Shown here one piece after another: positions 15,913 through 24,200 of a stretch of DNA of 37,061 nt. The notes below the pieces were generated by a model. The model had not been told where the DNA came from. It saw nothing but the letters and a program-made list of their open reading frames with translations, and did not search any database. The position numbers were made by a program, and so were the translations under genes. Location: assembly GCA_029938605.1 (NCBI GenBank), contig JAOZUO010000006.1:26859-63919 (forward strand). The letters run 5' to 3'. Each line of letters opens with the position of its first letter. Position 1 is the stretch's first letter. The stretch comes from Deltaproteobacteria bacterium. Its GTDB lineage: Bacteria; Myxococcota_A; Polyangia; HGW-17; JAJRWW01.

Positions 15913-16386
15913 ATGAGTCGTGGTTCCTACTCCATGGGCAAGAGACAGCGCGAGGCTGAAAAGGCCCGCAAAAAGAAGGACAAGTCCGAGCGGCGCGCGC
16001 GTCGACGGGAGGATGGTCCAGCCGAGGACGAGATCGTCTACGCCGAGGACATCGCCGGAAACCTGCCTTCTATTGATCAGGCCATGCACGCCATCAACAA
16101 CCCCGATGAGATGGATCGCGCGGCTGCGACCATCCCAAGCCGGCTCTTTGTGGGCGGCTTGAGCTGGGGTACCACCCAGGACGTGCTGCGGGCCGCCTTT
16201 GCGGAGTACGGACGCGTCCAGGAGGCGGTCATCGTCACCGATCGCGACACGGGCAGTTCCCGTGGTTTCGGCTTTGTGACCATGGCCGACCGCAAGGACG
16301 CCCAGCGCGCCATCAAGGCCCTGGACGGTTCGGATCTCGAAGGGCGCGCCATCGCAGTGAACGTCGCCACCGAGCGCCAGCGCTAG
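15913..16386 (+). CDS. RNA-binding protein with one RRM and a basic N-terminal extension
   Basis: 157 residues; AAGGAG (15900-15905) lies seven bases before the ATG. A single RRM fills residues 77-153 with RNP2 LFVGGL (78-83) and RNP1 RGFGFVTM (117-124), both with the aromatic residues that stack on RNA bases. Most bacterial RRM proteins are only the RRM plus a short tail; here a 75-residue extension precedes it, with a highly basic stretch (KRQREAEKARKKKDKSERRARRR, about 10-32) followed by an acidic helix-like segment. The basic arm could strengthen RNA or ribosome contact. The bacterial RRM family is linked to cold shock and post-transcriptional control in cyanobacteria; its role here is unknown. 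Confidence 0.9.
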   Translation: MSRGSYSMGKRQREAEKARKKKDKSERRARRREDGPAEDEIVYAEDIAGNLPSIDQAMHAINNPDEMDRAAATIPSRLFVGGLSWGTTQDVLRAAFAEYGRVQEAVIVTDRDTGSSRGFGFVTMADRKDAQRAIKALDGSDLEGRAIAVNVATERQR

Positions 16387-16439
16387 CGACACCCTCTTCC
16401 TTCTTCTCCCTTAGGCCCACGGCCCACGGCCCATCTGGG

Positions 16440-17675
16440 CTACCAGAACTTCATAGGAACGCGAATTCCGGCGGCGATGGCGTCAACGGAGCGGCAGTTC
16501 TTGCCCGGAATGATCGACAGGGAGCGATACCGGAAGAACACCTGCGCCGGAACGCCCACTCGGAGGAGAGAGAGCATGAGCTGGAAGGTGAGGGTATTCT
16601 TGTAGCCCGGTCGCCAGGCCTTCTCGTTGGTCCAGTCCCACAGATCGGAGTCCGAGGTCCAGTCCGACTGGCCGAGGTACGTGAAGGTGTACTGGAGGGA
16701 GAAGGTCAACATGGGCGGGAGCTTCGCGGCCTTGGCGGCGTTGCCCTTGGTGATCCACGTGGCCTTGGCGGGCCCCTTCCACAACACGAAGGAGGCCGCC
16801 ACGCTGGCGCCCATGAAGTCGCCGGGATCGATGCGGTAGGTGTCCCCCGCGTAGGGTGCGAAGTTGAGCAGCAGCGGGTTGACGATCCCCCGGGGCGTGT
16901 CGTACTTGTGCGGCAACATGGCCTCGTAGAAGACTTCGAGGCCGAGGGTGATGCGCTTGTCGATGGACAGGAAGGTCTTGTCCACGCCCAGGTGGAAGCC
17001 GAGGTCGCCCTGGAAGTGCAGCTCCCAGGACGTCGTGCCGGAGGCGGTGAGCTGCTCGGGGTCCTTCTTCGCGCCGGTGGGCAGGGCGTAGTAGGCGGTC
17101 AGGGCGATGCCCACGCCGACTTTCTGTAGCTGGGGTAGGTGGTCCGAGAAGCGGTAGCGCGTGCCCAAGATGATGTCCGACAGCACGCCCTTGTTGCCCT
17201 CCCATCGACCGGGTTTGGGTTGGCCCATGGACGAGGCCCACTGCCAGAAGTCGTCTTCGCTAAACGAACGCCCCAGGGGCCATTGGTAGTCGCCCTCGAT
17301 CCACTGCATGTCCGGGACGACCGTGGTGCGAGCCACGATGGGGATGCCCAGGACCACCGTGAGGTTGTCCAGGATGCCGTAGCGGAGCTGCAGGACGGTG
17401 ACGTCGTATTCCGCCGCGGCCTTGGGGATGATAATGCCCTGGAGCCCACCCCCGGGATCGTACCGCTCCATGCGCTCCAGCAGCTCCGTTCTGCGGCCTT
17501 TGTTGTCGTAGGCGCTGTTGAGCCAGGTGTGGTTGTGAGCCACCTCGAGCATCCACGTCTCTTTGGGCAAGGTCTCGGTGAACTGGGCCCGGGCCGATCC
17601 AGCGAACAGCAGCAACGCCGCGGCAAGGGTCGCCGCGTAGGACAGGGGCAAGGCCAAGGCCAGGGGACGCCTCAT
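16440..17675 (-). CDS. Predicted outer-membrane beta-barrel protein
   Basis: 411 residues. A cleavable signal peptide (MRRPLALALPL...GSARA-Q, about 30 residues) is followed by alternating amphipathic strands (TVVLGIPIVART, VGVGIALTAYYALP, LGFHLGVDKTFLSI, RITLGLEVFYEAML, LTFSLQYTFTYLG, TLTFQLMLSLLRVG) and a C-terminal aromatic (KFW), the signature of barrels recognised by the BAM complex. Its ATG overlaps the stop of the upstream hydrolase gene (ATGA at 17672-17675), so the two are translationally coupled: a lipoprotein hydrolase made with a barrel suggests a joint uptake or surface-processing function. I do not recognise a named porin or transporter family. Confidence 0.8.
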   Translation of the reverse strand: MRRPLALALPLSYAATLAAALLLFAGSARAQFTETLPKETWMLEVAHNHTWLNSAYDNKGRRTELLERMERYDPGGGLQGIIIPKAAAEYDVTVLQLRYGILDNLTVVLGIPIVARTTVVPDMQWIEGDYQWPLGRSFSEDDFWQWASSMGQPKPGRWEGNKGVLSDIILGTRYRFSDHLPQLQKVGVGIALTAYYALPTGAKKDPEQLTASGTTSWELHFQGDLGFHLGVDKTFLSIDKRITLGLEVFYEAMLPHKYDTPRGIVNPLLLNFAPYAGDTYRIDPGDFMGASVAASFVLWKGPAKATWITKGNAAKAAKLPPMLTFSLQYTFTYLGQSDWTSDSDLWDWTNEKAWRPGYKNTLTFQLMLSLLRVGVPAQVFFRYRSLSIIPGKNCRSVDAIAAGIRVPMKFW

Positions 17676-19582
17676 TGCCCACCCCCGTTAAACAGCTCCT
17701 TGAGATCCAGCGTGACGAAGGGGGCCGCCGTGGCGGGCACCTTACCCAGGGCGTAGTGCAGCACACACTTCTCCGGCTCCCACACCGTGGCTGTCATGGA
17801 GTCGCGCTGGTCCACCAGCTCGTCATGACCGACCAGATCCATGACGGCGCGTGAGTCCAGCTCGCCGTAGCGATCCTCGATGAGGTCGCCCAGCTCGTAG
17901 AAGGTCCGCACGGCGCGGAAGTAAAAGGATGTCCAGTAGCGCTGGGGCTGAATGTGGAAGCCGAAGAGGTCGAGGTCGATATCGTCCTTGTAGTGCTGGA
18001 AGTGGGAGGTGATGCGTAGGTCGTCTGTGCCCACGCTGCCGAGCATCTCCCCATGGAGGTCGTAGTTCGATGCGTCGCTGGTATCGGCGTTGTAGGGGTA
18101 GAAGCCGATATTCGTGGCGTCGTCGAGCACATTGGCGTGGGTCTCGATGGCGGTGAAGTTCCGGTTGGCGTCGGCCAGGAGCCAGTTCCAGCCGTAGGTG
18201 GGTTTCTTGTCCCGAAGCCACTCGGTGGCCTCTTCGACGGTGCTCGTTTTGTTGAGGATCTCCCGACCCATCATGCCCACGGGGATGCCCTCGGTGATGA
18301 GTTGGGCATAGAAAAGCAGGCTGATGAACTGGCTCGTCATGGGCATGTTCAGGGTATCGGCGATGGTCACGCCGTAGGTGAGCCCCTCACTGTTCATACC
18401 GGAGAAACCGTAGATCAGGCCCACCCAGCCCACCACGGCGTGGGAGTAGCCGCTATCGGTGTGGTGCACGAAGACCGCCGTGTGCTTGTGGATGGTGTTG
18501 GCGTCCAGCAGGGAGAAGTGATGTCCCAGACGGATCTGGCCGTCGGTGGTGGCCGAGGACCGCACGGCGAAGGCCGTCGAGGTGGGCTGGAACCTCCCGT
18601 CACGGACGCCCCGATTTGGGACGTCGTAAAGCGCGCGCCCGTCGCCGCGCGTGGTGAAGGTGATGCGCATGTCCCGCATCATTCGGGCGTGGCCTGGCGG
18701 TGGATCGTCCACCCAGGTGTTGTCTCCCGCGGCGATGTAGATCGTGTATTCGTCCGCCGGGTTGTAGCCGCCACTCGGGGTGTAGGCCACGGTCATGCCC
18801 TCGTCGGAGTCACCGTACACGGTGGTGGTCACCTCGGGGCTGTCGGCGTAGTAGACGTCCTGGTCGACCTGATAGCGGATCAGATCCGCGGAAACGCCGT
18901 CTTCGTCCTCGAGAGAGATCGTAATAGTGGTATCGGCGGGCACCTCCACCATGGAGGCGTACTGGCTCGGGTCGAATGGCTCCAGGTGACCCTCGCCGGG
19001 CTCGTCCACGTCTCCGTCTCCGTCGTTGTCGATGCCGTCGCCAGTGAGGTCGCCGAAGTCCACCGCGATCACCTTCGGTGCCTGAAGGGCCCGCACGAAA
19101 AAGGTCATGGCCCGAAAGCCCACCATGGAGTCGAAGAAAGTATTGAGCAGGAGGATGTCGTCGTAGGGAATGTCCGCGCCGTCGGAGATGCCTCGCATCT
19201 CCTCGATGTACTCCTGGGGGATCCACGGCTCGATGTTCTGGCCGCTCTCCAGCAGCATCAGGTAGGAGAACATTCCGTCGTCGTACCGGTCCTCCGCGTA
19301 GGTCACCAGCATCTCCGCCATGTCCGGCCGCTCCCGGTTCAAAAAGGGCAGGATGGAGTTGGTGAGCAGCATCGTATACAGGGAGCGGATCCGATCCTCG
19401 AAGCGCTCTCCATGCTGAAACCCCCGTTCGTAGGGCGTGCCATAGAGCTGGGCCACCACGGTGTGGGGCGGCTGGGTAGCTGGTTCGCAGGCCGCCAGCC
19501 CCGACGCCATCACCGACACCGAAAGCAGCAGCGCCGCTGCCACCTGGCGAGCAGATACATCTACGGATCGGATTCTGGGCAT
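17672..19582 (-). CDS. C45-like lipoprotein hydrolase with a Ser in place of the Cys nucleophile and an inserted domain
   Basis: 636 residues from ATG 19582 (AAAGGA six bases upstream); an ATG at 19645 would place non-signal residues first. The lipobox is GLAAC (Cys32). The N-terminal segment (GTPYERGFQHGERFEDRIRSLY, LLLNTFFDSMVGFRAM) matches the C45 paralogue in this window. About 155 extra residues (about 170-325), including the calcium-type motif DGIDNDGDGDVDE and beta-rich sequence, are inserted just before the nucleophile region. That region reads PTSTAFAVRSSATTDG, aligning Ser335 with the Cys of GCSQFVASGAATQTG in the paralogue. The later block GFSGMNSEGLTYGVTI fits the family. Either a Ser-type Ntn hydrolase or an inactive relative. 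It is co-translated with a barrel protein. Confidence 0.8.
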   Translation of the reverse strand: MPRIRSVDVSARQVAAALLLSVSVMASGLAACEPATQPPHTVVAQLYGTPYERGFQHGERFEDRIRSLYTMLLTNSILPFLNRERPDMAEMLVTYAEDRYDDGMFSYLMLLESGQNIEPWIPQEYIEEMRGISDGADIPYDDILLLNTFFDSMVGFRAMTFFVRALQAPKVIAVDFGDLTGDGIDNDGDGDVDEPGEGHLEPFDPSQYASMVEVPADTTITISLEDEDGVSADLIRYQVDQDVYYADSPEVTTTVYGDSDEGMTVAYTPSGGYNPADEYTIYIAAGDNTWVDDPPPGHARMMRDMRITFTTRGDGRALYDVPNRGVRDGRFQPTSTAFAVRSSATTDGQIRLGHHFSLLDANTIHKHTAVFVHHTDSGYSHAVVGWVGLIYGFSGMNSEGLTYGVTIADTLNMPMTSQFISLLFYAQLITEGIPVGMMGREILNKTSTVEEATEWLRDKKPTYGWNWLLADANRNFTAIETHANVLDDATNIGFYPYNADTSDASNYDLHGEMLGSVGTDDLRITSHFQHYKDDIDLDLFGFHIQPQRYWTSFYFRAVRTFYELGDLIEDRYGELDSRAVMDLVGHDELVDQRDSMTATVWEPEKCVLHYALGKVPATAAPFVTLDLKELFNGGGQ

Positions 19583-19658
19583 GGAGTGTCCTTTCTGTCC
19601 CTGTCCGAGCGCCCGCGAACGTATGATGGAATGCTGAATTTGCATTAAACCATCTCGG

Positions 19659-19687
19659 ATTATATCAGATTCGCCCGGTCGCCGAAA
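19659..19687 (-). promoter_or_regulatory. Putative promoter of the hydrolase-barrel operon
   Basis: On the - strand a perfect TATAAT (19664-19659) lies about 80 nt before ATG 19582. The -35 position at 17-nt spacing reads TTTCGG (19687-19682), a weak match. Confidence 0.45.
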
Positions 19688-19766
19688 TGTTCGACTCGGC
19701 GGGGGTGCATGGGCGGGGAACCGATCGTGGCGCTCGTGCGTAGACGGAAGGAGCGGCTGATTTTGC

Positions 19767-21134
19767 CTACAGCACCGGGGTGGAGCAGACCCCGATCTCC
19801 ATGATCAGGTACACGAGGATCCACTCCTGGGCGATGAGCCCCTGGATCTGCTGCTGACTGCTGTTGCCTACGGTGTGGTAGGTGGAGAAGAGCACCTTGC
19901 CCGGGCCGTAGGGGAAGGTGACCGTGAGGGGCATGATCTGGCTCGGGTCCAGGATGAAGTCGCCTTCCACCCAGATATGCGGCGGCTCGGGGTCCCCCGC
20001 GATGGGCTCGTACTCGGTGTACATGTCGTCGATCCAGACGAAGTTCTCTTCCAAGTCGATGTCCTGGCTGTCAAAGCCCACTGCGTCGAGCCAGGCCGCC
20101 AGGTTGGTGTCCACGGCGCGGCCGTGGGAGGTCCAGCCACTGGCGGTCTCTAGGTGCGCCCAGGCCTCGGAGTCGGCGGCGTTGATGGTGGCGTCATCCC
20201 CGCACATATCCAGGTACTCGGGCAGGGCCTGCTCGAACACGTCGTACATCATGTCCGTGGAGTAGATCTTGCCGCCGGCGGCGAGGTAGGCGCGGATGTT
20301 CTCCAGTACGGCCGGCTCCGCCAGCGGGCCCGTGGGATCGTTGATCTGGTCGCCGCCGTCGATGGTGCAGGGGAAAAAGAGGATGTGGTATTCGAGCATT
20401 CGGCTCAGGTTGTTCAGCAGGGCGGTGTTGGACTCGTAGGGACTCACGTTGTAGACGTCGAACTCCTCGGTGCCCATCTGTAGGTCGCCCCAGGAGTCCA
20501 CCTGAGCCATGCCCAGGGTGGCCAGGGCTTTTTCGATTTTGTCGCCGTTGGACATGGCCCACACCATCGCCATGTTCGGGATGGTGTCCCCGGACTGGTT
20601 CATGTTGTTCGGTAGGGTGGTGAGCTGGGCGTCGAGCTGCACCGGTCCGGTCTCGGGTACGATGTACTGACGGACCCGGCGGAACTGGCCTTTTTGGACT
20701 ACCAGATGGTAGGTCCCCGGGGCCACGCCGATGGTGAAGGTGCCGTCGGGGTTGGTCAGCACGTGCGCACCGGTGGGCGTGTTGCAGGTCTCGGGGTAGG
20801 CGCCGTCCGGGATGGCGGGCGGGGCCGAGGTGGAGAAGTGCACCAGGGCGCTGGAGATGCCCACGAGCTGCCCGGGGCTCCAGACTTTGCCCGTGATCGT
20901 CGTGCCCAGCACGCCGCCGTCCGGGTCCTGTCCCGTGCAATGGCAGGCGTCGCCCACGCAGCTCCCGCCGGGGTAGCCCTGTACCTGGCACGTGGCCAGG
21001 CAGGTCGCAGGATCACAGGGGCCGGTGGAGGAGTCCTGATTGTTGGGCTGGGCTGGTCCGCAGGTAGTCACCAGACCGGCCGCCAATGCCAAACTCAGGG
21101 CCAACACAAAACGTTGATGCATGCGGTGTCTCAT
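19767..21134 (-). CDS. Lipoprotein with defensin-like Cys motif and carboxypeptidase-regulatory-like domain
   Basis: 455 residues; the start at 21134 has GAGGGG (21147-21142) seven bases upstream, with Met5 as an alternative. The lipobox is LVTTC (Cys25). Directly after a short linker is C-x4-C-x3-C-x9-C-x4-C-x-C (Cys40, 45, 49, 59, 64, 66; GYPGGSC in the middle), the spacing of a cysteine-stabilised alpha-beta (CS-alpha-beta, defensin/scorpion-toxin) knot. Next comes a beta-sandwich of the carboxypeptidase-regulatory-like type (ITGKVWSPGQLVGISSALVHF...TNPDGTFTIGVAPGTYHLVVQKGQF, about 78-160). The C-terminal 280 residues may be a Rossmann-like domain: LEYHILFFPC, ENIRAYLAAGGKIYSTDMMY and GKVLFSTYHTVG resemble GATase-like folds. 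Function unknown; surface location is likely. Confidence 0.83.
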   Translation of the reverse strand: MRHRMHQRFVLALSLALAAGLVTTCGPAQPNNQDSSTGPCDPATCLATCQVQGYPGGSCVGDACHCTGQDPDGGVLGTTITGKVWSPGQLVGISSALVHFSTSAPPAIPDGAYPETCNTPTGAHVLTNPDGTFTIGVAPGTYHLVVQKGQFRRVRQYIVPETGPVQLDAQLTTLPNNMNQSGDTIPNMAMVWAMSNGDKIEKALATLGMAQVDSWGDLQMGTEEFDVYNVSPYESNTALLNNLSRMLEYHILFFPCTIDGGDQINDPTGPLAEPAVLENIRAYLAAGGKIYSTDMMYDVFEQALPEYLDMCGDDATINAADSEAWAHLETASGWTSHGRAVDTNLAAWLDAVGFDSQDIDLEENFVWIDDMYTEYEPIAGDPEPPHIWVEGDFILDPSQIMPLTVTFPYGPGKVLFSTYHTVGNSSQQQIQGLIAQEWILVYLIMEIGVCSTPVL

Positions 21135-21150
21135 GGAATTTCCCCTCGTG

Positions 21151-21180
21151 CCTATCTCAGGCCTATCTCAGGCCTATCCC
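21151..21180. repeat. 11-bp tandem repeat upstream of the defensin-like lipoprotein
   Basis: CCTATCTCAGG is repeated about 2.7 times at 21151-21180, just upstream of the RBS of the - strand lipoprotein gene, within its likely leader or promoter region. Confidence 0.6.
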
Positions 21181-21268
21181 CGATCCTACACACGATGGTG
21201 GGACGAAAGCAACCGGCTTGTGACGGTATGACAATACGAGGTATGGGCTGGTCGGATCTGGTGGTCGT

Positions 21269-24200
21269 TCAGGGGCGTCTGCAGCGGTGCTTTGGGGGGG
21301 GGGCGGAGCGTACCGGGACGCCGCCTTTCCAGAGGATCGGGATCTCCTTCCATACGGCGTTCATGAGCTTGCAGTAGGGGGTGTGGAAGGCGGAGAGGTC
21401 CAGGGTGCGGAGATCCCCGAGCTCCGAGACGGCGAAAAGATGTTGGCCTCGCAGCAGCAGATGAATCACCGGGCCATGGAGGCGGTCCGTGACGAGTCGG
21501 GCGCCGTTTTTTACGCTCCATATTCCGAAGGCGCCGTTGCCGTATCCAGCGATGATCGTCCCCCGGGGGCCCGGGGCGAGGGTCACCACCGCGCTGGCGG
21601 GCGTGGACTCGAAGCTGAAGGTAGGCGCCTTTGAGCGCCGCCCCGTTGGTACGAGCTCCATGCCCCCGTCCTTGAAACCCAGCACGATCCAGCGGCGGAC
21701 TCGCGCCAGGGCTGTAACGCCCCTGCCGCCTGGCAAGGGGGTGCCTATTCGCCCTTTGGCGTTGAAGTGGTGGATCTGTCCTCCCGAGGCCACGAGCAGC
21801 TCGGTGACAGATGAAGTTGTCTGCGGATCATTCCCCGGCTCGGCCGAGATGGCGGTGACCTGCTTTTTCAGAATCGTGGCGGGGCCACCTCCCTGATGGT
21901 ACCGCAGGACGCCTTGGCTCAGGGTGACGCAGCCGTTCCACAGGGCCATCAGGCGGGCGGCTCTTGGGAGTTTTGGTGACCGGATGGCCAGGCGGCGATC
22001 CTTGCCCATGTCCCAGTGCTGCAGGTCTCCGGAGTGCGTGACCAGGCACAGCCTGGTTTCGTTGGAGGTGGCGTCGGCCAGCCGGGCCTCTGTTGCCACC
22101 GCGCGTCTCCATCGGGGGGTGGGCGTTTTAGGGGGGGTGGGCGTGTTCGTGTTTGTGCTTGGGGCGAGGCGGATCCACCCACGGTGTGTGCATAGCTCCA
22201 GGGTGGAGCGCAGCAGGAGCGGTGCCCGCCACATCGGGGCGCCGGTTCGTGCGTTCCACAGACGCACCGTGTTGTCGTCACCGGTCGTGGCGAGGTGGCG
22301 GCCGTTGGGGCTGAAGGCGAGGTGGTTCACCTCCCCACGGTGGCCGCGGAGCATCAGGGCGGTGTTGCGGGTCCGATCCCAGATGCGAGCGACTCCATCG
22401 GCACAGGAGGTGGCCACCTTGCGGCCATCGGGGTGAAACACCGCCCGGTAGACTCGCATTGAGTGGCGCCCAAGATCCTTGTGTCCGGAGGTCTTCAGGT
22501 CCCAAACGCGGACGGGCTTGTCTCCGTTCGTGGTCACCAGAAAGTGGGCGTCAGGGCTGAAGGCAACGCCGCATGTGCTTGTGCTGTGGCCACGGTACAC
22601 ACCCCTTTGGCGCCTGGTGGCCAGGTCCCAGATCCGCGTCTCGCCACCGGTGTCGATGGAGGCGATTCGTCGGCCGTTTGGGCTCAGGTCGAGTCCCACT
22701 ACGAGGCTGCGGTGTCCGCGTAGCACGGCCAGTGCACGTCCGGTGGTGGTCTCCCAGAGTCGGACCGTCTTGTCACCGGATGTCGAGATCAGGGTACGAC
22801 CGTCGTGGCTGAATCGGATGCCGAAGGTGGGGGCAGTGTGGCCGCGGATCACCATCTTGATTTTGCGGGACGCCAGGTCCCAGACGCGGATGGTCTGATC
22901 GTCGCTGGTCGTCGCGAGGAGCCGGCCCGTCCGGTCGTAGGTCACGGAATTTACGGGGGCGGTGTGACCGGTGAGGACCATCAGGACCCGGCCCTGCCGT
23001 CGGTCCCAGACGCGAACGGAGCGATCGTGCCCCGCAGTGGCCAAAGACGCCCCATCCGGGCTGAAGGTGACCCCCACGACTGAAGAGGTGTGACCCGAGG
23101 CGATAAAGTCTTTGGGGGCCTGGGCGACCTTCCAGAGACGCATGGAGCGATCTGACGCAACGGAGGCGAGGACCTTTCCATCGGGGCTGAATGCCACGTC
23201 CCAGAGGCGCGCGGTGTGGCCCTCGAAGCGGCCCAGGAGGACGCCGTCGGCGACGCGCCAAAGGCGAACCATCAGGTCGTGACTGCCCGTGGCGAGGACC
23301 TTTCCATCGGGACTGAAGGACACCCCGTATACGGCGCCCCGGTGGCCCGAGAGCACCGTACGGAGTCGCCGGTGCTTGACGTTCCAAATGCGCACGGTCC
23401 GGTCAGTGGAGCTTGAGACGAGTAGGCGGCCGTCGGGACTGAATGTGACGCGGGTCACGATGCCCCCATGTCCCCTGAGCACGGCCAGACTCTGCTTCGT
23501 CTCGACATCCCAGAGGCGTACGGTCTTGTCCATGGAGGCCGTGGCGATGATCCGTCCGTTGGGACTGAAGGCCACTGCATAGATGGATTTTTGATGCCCA
23601 ACGAGTCGCCCTCGGCTCTGGCCCGTGGCGACGTCCAGGAGCTGTACCTCGGGAGCGCTGCCGCCCGAGACCAGGAGGCGTCCATCTGGGCTGAAGGCCA
23701 GGCCCCAGCCGCCACCACTGCGCGCTAGAGTGCGTCCCTTGCCCGATGACACATCCCAGAGGATCACCTCCCCGCTCCAGGTGCCCGAGGCCAGGTGGCG
23801 ACCGTCTTTGGAGTACGTGACGGTGTACACTTGATCCCGGTGGCCCCGGAGTACGCGTTCGAGGCCCGTGTCCAAGTCGATGAGCTGGACCGTCTGATCC
23901 ATGGATCCCAACGCAAGGCTCCGGCCGTCGGGGGCAAAGGAGACGCTGTACAGGTGCGCGCTCGTGGGCTTCTTCCAGAGCAACGGATTCCACGAAAAGC
24001 GCCACCACAGACTCCTCGCCAGCGTGGTGTCTCGGGCCTCGAGAGCTCCGCGTAGCTTGGACTTGGCCTCTAGGAAGGCGCCGCGCGCCAGCGCCGACCG
24101 TGCGCCTTCGCGGAGGGCTTCGGTGCGCTGGCGGAGGGCTTCGGTGCGCTGACGAAGGGCCTCTGCCTGCTGGACCCGGGCGCGATCCCGCTGCAGTCGG

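Noticed and set aside
18053..19648. 531-codon open frame antisense to the Ser-type hydrolase
   Set aside because: Val/Gly/His-rich shadow; the opposite frame is a clear C45-like lipoprotein.
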